From NCBI GenBank assembly GCA_001804785.1, contig MHBG01000073.1:1-64000 (forward strand): a stretch of DNA of 64,000 nucleotides, read 5' to 3'. The notes below the pieces were generated by a model. The model ran no database searches, was not told the origin of the DNA, and was given only the letters and a program-made list of their open reading frames with translations. Positions 43,610 to 51,270 of this stretch are shown piece by piece. Origin of the DNA: Lentisphaerae bacterium GWF2_45_14. GTDB lineage: Bacteria > Verrucomicrobiota > Lentisphaeria > Victivallales > GWF2-45-14. The translations under genes and the position numbers were made by a program. Positions within the stretch are counted from its first letter, which is position 1. The number at the start of each line of letters is the position of its first letter.

Positions 43610-44266
43610 ATGAAAAAAACGACATTATTCCTAGCGATATCAGTTGCTGGTGCAGGAGCGTTTGCCGACCTCAGCCCCAACGACAATATCACTCTAGCCC
43701 TGAATATGTACTCAAATCAGCGGGCCAGAAAGATTGGGGATCTGCTTACCATAATAATCGAAGAAAAAAATACGTCGAAGAAGACTGAAGACATGAAAAC
43801 CGCGAAGACCGCGAAGGCTCAGGCCGATGCCCCGATATTCGGTAGTTCTCTGGAAGGATCGAAAAATATGTTTCAGAGCATGCACCAGTTTGTAGCAACC
43901 GCCTCCGAAAAGGGGTATATGCCGATGGGCCCCGACTATAAGGTTGAAGCATCAAGCTCTTTTGATGGGTCAGGATCAACAAGTTCGTCGGACACACTGG
44001 AGTCCGAATTTACCGTCAGAGTTGTTGACGTCCTTGAGAATGGTACGCTCGTGGTAAGGGGCGATCGTAAAGTGATGATAAGGCTTGAAACGGTAAGCAT
44101 GGTTATTACAGGGCTTGTAAGGACAAGGGATATTGATGAGTTCAATAAAGTTCCCTCAACCAGACTTGCCGATGCGCACATATACTATGAAACCGGCGGC
44201 GAAGCCAGCCGTGGTGCAAGGCCGGGATACGCATGGCGGGTATTCCAGCTGCTGAACCCGTTCTAA
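43610..44266 (+). CDS. flgH: Flagellar L-ring protein FlgH, without a lipobox
   Basis: A 218-residue FlgH. Family blocks are clear: ARKIGDLLTIIIEEKNTSKKTED, FTVRVVDVLENGTLVVRGDRKVMI, and VSMVITGLVRTRDIDEFNKVPSTRLADAHI. FlgH normally is a lipoprotein whose lipid anchors the L ring in the outer membrane. Here the signal sequence ends in GAGAFADLSPN, a signal-peptidase-I-type site, with no Cys. ATG at 43610 follows AGGTG; an in-frame GTG lies nine bases upstream. Confidence 0.92.
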   Translation: MKKTTLFLAISVAGAGAFADLSPNDNITLALNMYSNQRARKIGDLLTIIIEEKNTSKKTEDMKTAKTAKAQADAPIFGSSLEGSKNMFQSMHQFVATASEKGYMPMGPDYKVEASSSFDGSGSTSSSDTLESEFTVRVVDVLENGTLVVRGDRKVMIRLETVSMVITGLVRTRDIDEFNKVPSTRLADAHIYYETGGEASRGARPGYAWRVFQLLNPF

Positions 44267-44289
44267 ACCTGAAAGGATATAATGACATC

Positions 44290-45438
44290 ATGAAGAAGGC
44301 GCTAATATTTCTCGCAACGGTGCTGGCAGGCGTAGGCCTTATCGCATCGGCATGGGCCCAGACAGGCGCATCGCTGAAGGTCAGGATAAAAGATGTCGCC
44401 CGCATATCCGGGGATGACGAGATGTATGTGCTTGTCGGATACGGGGTAGTTGCGGGGCTTAACAAGTCCGGCGACAGCGATAAGACCCTTATCCAGAGGA
44501 CAATCGCCAACCTTATGCAGAACTTCAACATAATAGTCAGCGAAAATGATATAAAGGCCCAGAACAGTGCCGCTGTAATGGTGACAGCCACTATCCGCGG
44601 CTCAAAACGCAAAGGCGATCTTGCGCCTGCAGAAATAGCGTCGATAGGCGACTGTAAATCCTTGCTCGGCGGCATACTCCTGCTTACTCCCTTACTTGGA
44701 GCGGACGGTGAACCGTGGGCAATAGCTCAGGGGCCGGTAACCACCGGAGGTTTTTCCTTTGGAAGCGACAATGGGGCCGAGGGCGGAAACGTTGTTATGA
44801 AGAATCATCCGACATCGGGGATGCTCACCAACGGTGTCAAGCTTCTCCGTGATATGGGAATTGATTACAAGAACAACGATGTCCTTGTCTATAATCTGAA
44901 ACGACCGGATTTTACGTCTGCAGTAAATATGGCAAGTTCGATAAACAAGAAGTTTTTCGGGTCGGCTATCGCCGAGGATGACGCGACCGTAAAGGTCAGG
45001 ATTCCAGCATCCTATAAGAACGAAGATAAGATAACAACTTTTGTAAGCGAAATAGAGCGGTTGAGTTTTGAGACGGACTCGGTCGCCAAGGTTGTCTTCA
45101 ATGAGAGGACCGGCACGATTGTAATGGGGTCGGACGTGAAGATATCCAGCGCAGCCGTAAGCCACGCCAATCTTTTTGTGAATATAAAGAACTCTGTCGG
45201 CGTAAGCCAGCCTAATGCTTTCACAGAATCTTCTGGAGCCAAAACGGAGAAGGTAGTAGACCAGACGACGATGGCCAAGGAGCAAAATACCAAGGTATTC
45301 GAACTGCCGAATGTTACGACAGTCGGAGAGCTTGTCAGAGTACTCAACACCCTTGGTGTAGGGTCACGCGACATAATTATAATATTCCATTGCTTGAGGC
45401 AGGCAGGCGCACTTCATGCGGAACTTGAAGCCATGTAA
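44290..45438 (+). CDS. flgI: Flagellar P-ring protein FlgI
   Basis: A 382-residue P-ring subunit with a signal peptide (cleavage near SAWAQT). Typical segments are VRIKDVARISGDDEMYVLVGYGVVAGL, AAVMVTATI, DCKSLLGGILLLTPLLGADG, AIAQGPVTTGGFSF, ERTGTIVMGSDVKI and LVRVLNTLGVGSRDIIIIF. I chose the ATG at 44290 with AAGGA upstream; the longer ORF overlapping flgH has no signal peptide at its start. FlgI polymerises around the rod in the peptidoglycan layer with FlgA as chaperone. Confidence 0.95.
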   Translation: MKKALIFLATVLAGVGLIASAWAQTGASLKVRIKDVARISGDDEMYVLVGYGVVAGLNKSGDSDKTLIQRTIANLMQNFNIIVSENDIKAQNSAAVMVTATIRGSKRKGDLAPAEIASIGDCKSLLGGILLLTPLLGADGEPWAIAQGPVTTGGFSFGSDNGAEGGNVVMKNHPTSGMLTNGVKLLRDMGIDYKNNDVLVYNLKRPDFTSAVNMASSINKKFFGSAIAEDDATVKVRIPASYKNEDKITTFVSEIERLSFETDSVAKVVFNERTGTIVMGSDVKISSAAVSHANLFVNIKNSVGVSQPNAFTESSGAKTEKVVDQTTMAKEQNTKVFELPNVTTVGELVRVLNTLGVGSRDIIIIFHCLRQAGALHAELEAM

Positions 45439-45453
45439 CTCAGGAGAATTCTG

Positions 45454-45834
45454 ATGAATCCAATAGATGTATCAAGTTACGGACCGGCGCTCGGTATAAA
45501 TAGTTTGATAACTCCGGGAAAAGAGGATAAGGCGGGTGCGGCCGACGCAAAGTTGAAAAGTGCTTGCAATGATTTCGAGGCTGTTCTGACATCAATAATC
45601 CTCAAGGAGGGGTTGAAAAATGCCCAGGAAATGGGAGACAGCCCAGGCGGTGAAGGAGAAGACAGTGGAAGCAAAAAATATAACGAAATGGCGTATGAGC
45701 AGATAGCATATTTTATAGGCCGCCAAGGTACAATGGGGCTCGGTCAGATGATTTATGAAAAAGTAAAAGAACAAGTGAGCAGTCAGAATATAAAGAACAC
45801 GGAGGGGATGAGCAATGAACAATCTGGCAACTGA
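45454..45834 (+). CDS. flgJ: Rod-binding protein FlgJ (no muramidase domain)
   Basis: A 126-residue protein matching the N-terminal rod-binding part of FlgJ: KLKSACNDFEAVLTSIILKEGL near residues 32-53, then KYNEMAYEQIAYFIGRQGTMGLGQMIYEKV. The peptidoglycan hydrolase domain of enterobacterial FlgJ is absent, as in many phyla, so another enzyme must open the wall. CAGGAG precedes the ATG. Its end overlaps flgN by 20 bases. Confidence 0.88.
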   Translation: MNPIDVSSYGPALGINSLITPGKEDKAGAADAKLKSACNDFEAVLTSIILKEGLKNAQEMGDSPGGEGEDSGSKKYNEMAYEQIAYFIGRQGTMGLGQMIYEKVKEQVSSQNIKNTEGMSNEQSGN

Positions 45835-46267
45835 AGGCAGAACATTGAGCGGTTTTCAGGGACTGGCTTCCAAGATAAAGGCATCGCTAAACAGCCTTAT
45901 AGAGTCCTCAAAAGGACTTCAGAAGGCAATAATTAAAAAAGATATCGATACTATCTGGAAGATACTTGCGGACCAACAGGAAAGTATCAACGAGTTTGAG
46001 AAGTACAACCATTTATGGGGACAACTCTCAGCGGCAGGAATAAGTTCCCCGGGGCTCCCTGCCGTCAAGGACGAAATAAATTCCGACATAAAGAGACTCC
46101 GTGAGACGGGCAAGGGCAATGCCAGACTGATAATGAGCTTCCTTTCCGCGATAAAGAGAGCGATGAAGCATACAGGGACGGACATAGCGTCAAAAACAAA
46201 GGTCTATGGGAAGTCAGGGAAAATGCACATGAAGCAGGTATCCCTGAAAGTTAATTGCGTAGGATAA
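45815..46267 (+). CDS. flgN: FlgN-like flagellar export chaperone
   Basis: A 150-residue, mostly helical protein with the FlgN plan. A long N-terminal helix (ASKIKASLNSLIESSKGLQKAI) and the middle KDIDTIWKILADQQESINEFE are followed by a C-terminal helix with RLIMSFLSAIKRAMKHT. FlgN escorts FlgK and FlgL to the export gate. Placement between flgJ and flgK supports the call more than sequence does. GGAGGGG precedes the ATG at 45815. Confidence 0.72.
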   Translation: MNNLATEGRTLSGFQGLASKIKASLNSLIESSKGLQKAIIKKDIDTIWKILADQQESINEFEKYNHLWGQLSAAGISSPGLPAVKDEINSDIKRLRETGKGNARLIMSFLSAIKRAMKHTGTDIASKTKVYGKSGKMHMKQVSLKVNCVG

Positions 46268-46294
46268 ATAATTTATATATAAAGGGATTGGAAA

Positions 46295-47983
46295 ATGTCT
46301 GTAGGTCTTGACATTGCAATGGTTGCGGCAAAAAGTTCTCTGATTACACGCCAGAAGGAAATGGCGGTTATAAGTCAGAACGTGGCCATGTCTAATGATC
46401 CAAACTACCGACGCAGGACAACTATCGTAGATTCCAACGTAATGGTACTCGGCGACAGCGGCTATTTCGGTACCGGCTGCCACGTACAGACCATTCTCAG
46501 AAATTATGATTCAGCCCTTGAAACGAGCCTCCGCAACGCCACTTCGGAGAATTCTTATCAGGAAACCTACTTCGACTCCATAAGGAATATAGAAGACATT
46601 CTTGCTCCCGGTGGTGAAGATCAGCTCAATAATATGGTACAGTCCCTTGCCGCCCAGGCGCAGGCCATAGGTACAAGCCCCGAAGAGCTGGCCAACCGTG
46701 TGGCATTTATACGTACGGCTGAAAACATGGCCGACCGTTTTAATCAAAACTACACAAATCTCGCCCAGTTAAGGGATAATATCGCAGGTAATAACGCTGT
46801 CGGTACCGGGTCAATATCAAAGGCGCTGAGCGACCTCAAGAGTCTCCTTGGCAGGGTTCCCGTACTTAACGACAGGATAAGAAGCCTCGAAGAGGATGCT
46901 TTCCTTAATCAGCAGGCTAATGATCTGCGCGATGAAAGAGATAAGATCGTATCTCAAATATCTGAGTTTATTGACATATCAGTGCAAGAGGAAACCGATG
47001 GCAGATACACCATAACATGCGACGGCAATGTTCTCATCGATGGGGTTTACAGCCCGCAGAGAGGAGCGGATACACTTAGCCTCGTAATGACTAATACTCC
47101 CCCCAGTCCCTACTTTGTTCCCTCTATCGTACTTGCCAGCGATAGTACCGTGACTGTTAATTTGGAGGGCGGGAAAATAAAGGGTTCCCTTGATGCCAGA
47201 CAGTATATCACTGACAGGATGGACGACCTTTACGACTACGCTGAAAATTTTGGCGATTCCGTTGCCTACCCTGCAGATTTCTGGGAAGAGAACGTTGATT
47301 ATGCGCTCAATGATGTAATAAGACCGGAACCTTCTAATGGCTTTGTATACGAGCTTACTGCAAAAGTCGGCACTTCCGGGACTGTTCAGCCCACATGGCC
47401 AGTAGCCGTTGGCGATACCGTTGTCGATGCCGAAGGGAATACCTGGACTTGCGCGGATGAATTCAGCACATTCAATACCGCACATATGGCGGGTTACGAC
47501 CTCTTTGGCGACCCAGGCGCAAAAGTATTCAGCACGAACGCGCTCCAGCCGGCTGGAGGAACCATATTGACCGTATCTATTACTGATCCTCAGACAATAG
47601 CCGCCTCTGCTGTGGGCGATGAGACTGCGGCTGCTCCGGAGAACGCCGTTCAGAAGGGTAATGGACAGAATATGACGGCGCTATGGCAAACTATGAGTGA
47701 CCCTGCAGCGACCAACCCGAACCTCTCCGGCGAATCAATGATGAGCTATTCAAACCGCATGATTGGTGATATATCCCAGGACGTTGCCATTGCCAGGAGC
47801 CAGAGTGAAACCACACTTAATATCCAGAACATGTTTCAGAACTCCGTTCTCGGACTCAGTGGTGTGAATATGGATGAAGAAATGACCAATATGCTCGAGA
47901 TTCAAAAGGCCTATCAGGCCAGTGCCAAGCTGATAAAGACTCTCGATGACATGATGGCGATGGTTCTGAATATGTTGTCTTGA
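46295..47983 (+). CDS. flgK: Flagellar hook-associated protein 1 FlgK
   Basis: A 562-residue hook-filament junction protein. The N-terminus has the axial pattern (VAAKSSLITRQKEMAVISQNVAMSNDPNYRRR) and a FlgK-type middle helical region (DLRDERDKIVSQISEFIDISVQ). The C-terminus ends in LSGVNMDEEMTNMLEIQKAYQASAKLIKTLDDMMAMVL, diagnostic for FlgK. Family lengths are 450-650. AAAGGGATTGG precedes the ATG. A 47-codon gene follows 24 bases after the stop. Confidence 0.95.
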   Translation: MSVGLDIAMVAAKSSLITRQKEMAVISQNVAMSNDPNYRRRTTIVDSNVMVLGDSGYFGTGCHVQTILRNYDSALETSLRNATSENSYQETYFDSIRNIEDILAPGGEDQLNNMVQSLAAQAQAIGTSPEELANRVAFIRTAENMADRFNQNYTNLAQLRDNIAGNNAVGTGSISKALSDLKSLLGRVPVLNDRIRSLEEDAFLNQQANDLRDERDKIVSQISEFIDISVQEETDGRYTITCDGNVLIDGVYSPQRGADTLSLVMTNTPPSPYFVPSIVLASDSTVTVNLEGGKIKGSLDARQYITDRMDDLYDYAENFGDSVAYPADFWEENVDYALNDVIRPEPSNGFVYELTAKVGTSGTVQPTWPVAVGDTVVDAEGNTWTCADEFSTFNTAHMAGYDLFGDPGAKVFSTNALQPAGGTILTVSITDPQTIAASAVGDETAAAPENAVQKGNGQNMTALWQTMSDPAATNPNLSGESMMSYSNRMIGDISQDVAIARSQSETTLNIQNMFQNSVLGLSGVNMDEEMTNMLEIQKAYQASAKLIKTLDDMMAMVLNMLS

Positions 47984-48007
47984 AAAATTTCCAAAATGGA
48001 GGAGATT

Positions 48008-48151
48008 ATGAAAATATTAAAGAGTATCCTGCAAAAAAAACAGCTTAAAGAAAAAGTGCCTGTTGAATCTATTCTTAAAGAAATTAATGTTCGTCTGTGT
48101 GGTTATGCGGAAGCCCTTAAAGCGGCGTCCCTTAAAGTTAATATAAACTAA
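48008..48151 (+). CDS. 47-residue protein between flgK and the nucleotidyltransferase gene
   Basis: A complete small ORF: ATG at 48008 with GGAGGAG six to seven bases upstream, stop at 48149-48151. The product is Lys-rich and helical (MKILKSILQKKQLKEK start, PVESILKEINVRLCGYAEAL middle). It is too short and of the wrong sequence to be CsrA. It could be an antagonist, chaperone or regulator tied to late flagellar assembly. The strong ribosome-binding site and its place inside the operon are the main support. Confidence 0.55.
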   Translation: MKILKSILQKKQLKEKVPVESILKEINVRLCGYAEALKAASLKVNIN

Positions 48152-48170
48152 AAGATACGGATGTTGGGGC

Positions 48171-49253
48171 ATGGTTGCGGAACAGATTACAAAAAAAGAT
48201 TTTGAAAATGCTATCGTCAATCACCGCGTGTGCATTGAAGAGGCTCTTTCTCACATGGGAAACGAAGCGGCTATAGTAGTCGACGACGATAATAAACTCT
48301 GCGGTATCGTTACCGACGGAGATATTCGCCGCGGTTTTCTTGCCGGAGCCGGCATGCAGACTCCAATATCGGAAATCATGACGATATCCCCAATCGCGGC
48401 AAGATCGAAAATGTCCAGAGAGGAAATACTCTCTATAATGCTCAAAAAGCAGATAAGACACTTGCCGGTCGTCGATAATGAAAATCATCCCATAGGTCTT
48501 GAACTGCTTAAAAACCAGTACGATGATTCTATTGGCGCGGCGGTCCTCATGGCCGGGGGAAAAGGCACCAGGCTCCGTCCCCTTACCGATTATACACCGA
48601 AGCCGCTTGTAAGAATAGGCGAAAATACCATCCTTGATAATGTCCTCAACGGACTTAAGAAAAGCGGAGTTTGCGATATCGCCATCTCCGTAAACTACCT
48701 CGGCGAGCAGATAAAGAACCATGTGAAGAACGGAAGCTCATATAACCTGAGTATATCATATCTTGAGGAAAAAAGAGCGCTCGGTACTGCTGGCGCCCTT
48801 TCTCTTATTCAGCCACGCCCCTCAAAAAGTTTTATCGTGATGAATGCTGACCTTCTTACGGAAATAGATTATCAGGCCTTTTACCGCTTCCATAAAAAAG
48901 AAAACAACGATTTCTCTGTTTGCGTCAGAACTATCAAAAATACTATTCCCTACGGTGTCGTCAAGCTTTCCGGCTGCAATTCCAGAATAGGGGATGTTGT
49001 CGAAAAACCGGAGCATTCATATCTTGTCAATGCCGGAATTTACCTGATGGAACCCAAAATAATAGAGCTTGTTCCGCATAACCAGTTCTTCGACATGGTG
49101 TCTCTGATAAAAAAAGCTATCGATTCAGATCTTAAAGTCGGCGCGTTCCCCATCTACGAGTACTGGCGCGATATCGGGCAGCACGATCAGATGAAAATTG
49201 CGGCACGGGAATTGCGTAAAAAGAAACCCGTAACTGAAAAAATTGAAGAATAA
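48171..49253 (+). CDS. CBS-pair + sugar nucleotidyltransferase (PtmE-like)
   Basis: A 360-residue protein. Residues 1-120 form a CBS pair (AAIVVDDDNKLCGIVTDGDIRRG, then IRHLPVVDNENHPIG). Residues 123-345 are a nucleotidyltransferase of the NTP_transferase family (AAVLMAGGKGTRLRPLTDYTPKPL, the metal-binding NADLLTEIDY, EKPEHSYLVNAGIYL, YWRDIGQHDQ). The same two-part plan is found in Campylobacter PtmE, which makes GDP-glucosamine for legionaminic acid on flagellin. Placement between flgK and flgL suggests a role in flagellar glycosylation. The nucleotide and sugar are not known. Confidence 0.78.
   Translation: MVAEQITKKDFENAIVNHRVCIEEALSHMGNEAAIVVDDDNKLCGIVTDGDIRRGFLAGAGMQTPISEIMTISPIAARSKMSREEILSIMLKKQIRHLPVVDNENHPIGLELLKNQYDDSIGAAVLMAGGKGTRLRPLTDYTPKPLVRIGENTILDNVLNGLKKSGVCDIAISVNYLGEQIKNHVKNGSSYNLSISYLEEKRALGTAGALSLIQPRPSKSFIVMNADLLTEIDYQAFYRFHKKENNDFSVCVRTIKNTIPYGVVKLSGCNSRIGDVVEKPEHSYLVNAGIYLMEPKIIELVPHNQFFDMVSLIKKAIDSDLKVGAFPIYEYWRDIGQHDQMKIAARELRKKKPVTEKIEE
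49202..49215 (+). promoter_or_regulatory. Sigma-54-like site inside the nucleotidyltransferase gene, before flgL
   Basis: GGCACGGGAATTGC: GG at 49202-49203 and GC at 49214-49215, ten bases apart; only the leading T of TGGCAC is C. It lies in the last codons of the PtmE-like gene, 54 bases before the flgL ATG at 49270. It could raise flgL expression separately. Confidence 0.5.
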
Positions 49254-49269
49254 GGGTTTAAGGTGAATT

Positions 49270-50274
49270 ATGTACGGCTCAAGAATACCTAGCTTGACAT
49301 TGTCCAACACACTGGTGGACGCTATGAAGTTTAACCGTGATGGTTATTCAAGGCTCCAGGTCCAGGTATCTACCGGAAAAAAATACCTAGCCCGCTCCGA
49401 TGATCCAATCGACACTAACGAGGCCGCCACGCTACAGAATACAACCGCGCAGTTAAATCAATGGCGCAAAAATGTGAATACCTGTGTAGACTGGGAAAAG
49501 GCTACCGACTCCGTACTCCAGAGCATACTCGAAACAATGCAGCGCGCTAATGAAGTTGTGGTTGAGGCCAATGACGGTACCAATGCCGCCAATAGGGCAA
49601 CAATTGCCGAAGAAATCGACGGCGTCATAGAGTCGCTCGTAAATGGCGCCAACTCGAAGTACACTGGACGCTACCTCTTCGGAGGAGTAGGCGGCACGGG
49701 TATGACCGGCGTTGATCCATTCGCAATAACCCGCGACGCTTCCGGAAAAATAACAAGTGTCGATTATCAGGGAAGTACCGATCGACGTGTTGTCCAAATA
49801 TCGGATACGGGCTCAACTCAGTATGGACTTGTTGGCGAGGGTACTGCCAGCGGAACACCCGATGAGGATATTGGAATATTCAAATTTGAAAACTATGAGA
49901 ATACAGCTGCCGAAGGCGACCCTGCAGACTGGCAGAATGTTGAAGTCGGTATTTTCGACACCCTTATCAATCTTCGCGACAGCCTTCGCAATAGTGATTT
50001 TACCGACTGGGAAAAAAAGCTTAACAGGGTGCAGTCCGGCCTGGACCATGTGATTACAAAGGTCATTGATAATGCCACCAGCCAACAGAAATTCGAACGA
50101 ATAGTAGGTAACATCGATGCTCTCGAATCAAGTCAGGTCTCTCGCCTCAGCGACCTTGAAGACCTCGACATGGCTGTGGCATTCAATAATCTGACGATGA
50201 TGCAGACTAATCTTCAGGCATCCCTTCAGATGATAACACGAATGAATGCTCTATCCATCGTCAATTTTATCTGA
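49270..50274 (+). CDS. flgL: Flagellar hook-associated protein 3 FlgL
   Basis: A 334-residue flagellin-like junction protein. The N-terminus follows the flagellin/FlgL pattern (YSRLQVQVSTGKKYLARSDDPIDTNEAATLQ) and the C-terminus LEDLDMAVAFNNLTMMQTNLQASLQMITRMNALSIVNFI is typical of FlgL. A YTGRYLFGG segment near residue 132 is a FlgL landmark. AAGGTGAATT precedes the ATG. It is the last gene of the operon; no flagellin gene follows. Confidence 0.93.
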   Translation: MYGSRIPSLTLSNTLVDAMKFNRDGYSRLQVQVSTGKKYLARSDDPIDTNEAATLQNTTAQLNQWRKNVNTCVDWEKATDSVLQSILETMQRANEVVVEANDGTNAANRATIAEEIDGVIESLVNGANSKYTGRYLFGGVGGTGMTGVDPFAITRDASGKITSVDYQGSTDRRVVQISDTGSTQYGLVGEGTASGTPDEDIGIFKFENYENTAAEGDPADWQNVEVGIFDTLINLRDSLRNSDFTDWEKKLNRVQSGLDHVITKVIDNATSQQKFERIVGNIDALESSQVSRLSDLEDLDMAVAFNNLTMMQTNLQASLQMITRMNALSIVNFI

Positions 50275-50436
50275 CCGCGGAGTGCATGTCTCTAGTTACC
50301 GATGTCATAAAATTATATATGACCCCCCTTCGGTAGGTATTCCATTGCTTTATTCCTTAAACCCCCGTGATATTATTGAATTATTTCAACTTTTGTGATA
50401 GGTTTAATTCCATAAATAATTCAAAGGATTTTCATC

Positions 50437-51180
50437 ATGAAATTATCCAGAGCTTTTTATTCGTTCCTCTCACTTTTTGTTATGTTCTATTTAACGGGGC
50501 TTTTCGCAGATGAAATAAAAACTGAAAAACCAAGCTCTGAAAAGGCGGTCCAGATACTGAAGGACGGCAATGAAAGATTCGTGCAGGGGCAGGGGACTCA
50601 TCCGCATAGTGGAATGGACAGGGTTTTTCTTGCGAATAAAGAAAGCCAGGCAAAATATGCGTATGCTACAATTCTTTCGTGCTCAGATTCCCGTGTTCCC
50701 CCTGAGATTATCTTTGACACCGGCATAATGGATATATTCGTTATCAGAATCGCTGGAAATATATCTAATACAGATGAGGCGGCGTCAATAGAATACGGGC
50801 TTTTTAATGTGAAAACACCGCTCCTGATAATTCTAGGACACTCGCAATGCGGTGCCGTATCGGCAGTTGTTCAGGCCAAAAAGGGACACGCGCAGAAGTT
50901 TGAAAAAAATATTCCATCTCTGGTTGATTTTATAAAGCCGTCCGTAAAACGTGTTATGGACAGCAATCCAAACATGGATGAACAAAAGCTCCTGGACCTA
51001 TGCGTTGAGGAGAATGTATGCCAATCTTTTGAAAATCTTTTTATAGAAAGTCCAGCCACTCGCGAGCTGGTTAAAAGCGGAAAGATTAAGGCCCTTGGTG
51101 CGATTTACGATCTGAGTACGGGAAGAGTCAATTGGCTTTCCGAAGGAAAGGTTATGCAGATACTCGATAAAGTCGAGTAA
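50437..51180 (+). CDS. Exported beta-carbonic anhydrase
   Basis: A 247-residue beta-class carbonic anhydrase interconverting CO2 and bicarbonate. Zinc-site residues are all visible: CSDSRVPPE (Cys 82, Asp 84, Arg 86) and HSQCG (His 135, Cys 138). Residues 1-24 form a signal peptide (hydrophobic, then LFADEI), so the enzyme would act in the periplasm, unlike the usual cytoplasmic Can/CynT. CAAAGGA precedes the ATG. The 162 bases before it hold a GTCATA/TATGAC inverted repeat (50304-50323) of unknown role. Confidence 0.9.
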   Translation: MKLSRAFYSFLSLFVMFYLTGLFADEIKTEKPSSEKAVQILKDGNERFVQGQGTHPHSGMDRVFLANKESQAKYAYATILSCSDSRVPPEIIFDTGIMDIFVIRIAGNISNTDEAASIEYGLFNVKTPLLIILGHSQCGAVSAVVQAKKGHAQKFEKNIPSLVDFIKPSVKRVMDSNPNMDEQKLLDLCVEENVCQSFENLFIESPATRELVKSGKIKALGAIYDLSTGRVNWLSEGKVMQILDKVE

Positions 51181-51202
51181 AATTCCTCAAAGTGACCCAA
51201 TA

Positions 51203-51223
51203 AATCAGCTGAAGAGGCTGATT
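51203..51223. terminator. Hairpin between convergent genes
   Basis: AATCAGC (51203-51209) pairs perfectly with GCTGATT (51217-51223) around a 7-base loop, between the carbonic anhydrase stop and the convergent oxidoreductase gene. The following bases are A-rich on the plus strand, so its strength is doubtful. Confidence 0.4.
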
Positions 51224-51270
51224 GAAAAAAACTTTTCAAAAATGTACGCATTGGCAATTGCCGTCTTTTC

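Noticed and set aside
48008-48151. csrA
   Set aside because: CsrA is usually encoded near fliW and flgL, but this product lacks the CsrA start (MLVLTRK) and length.
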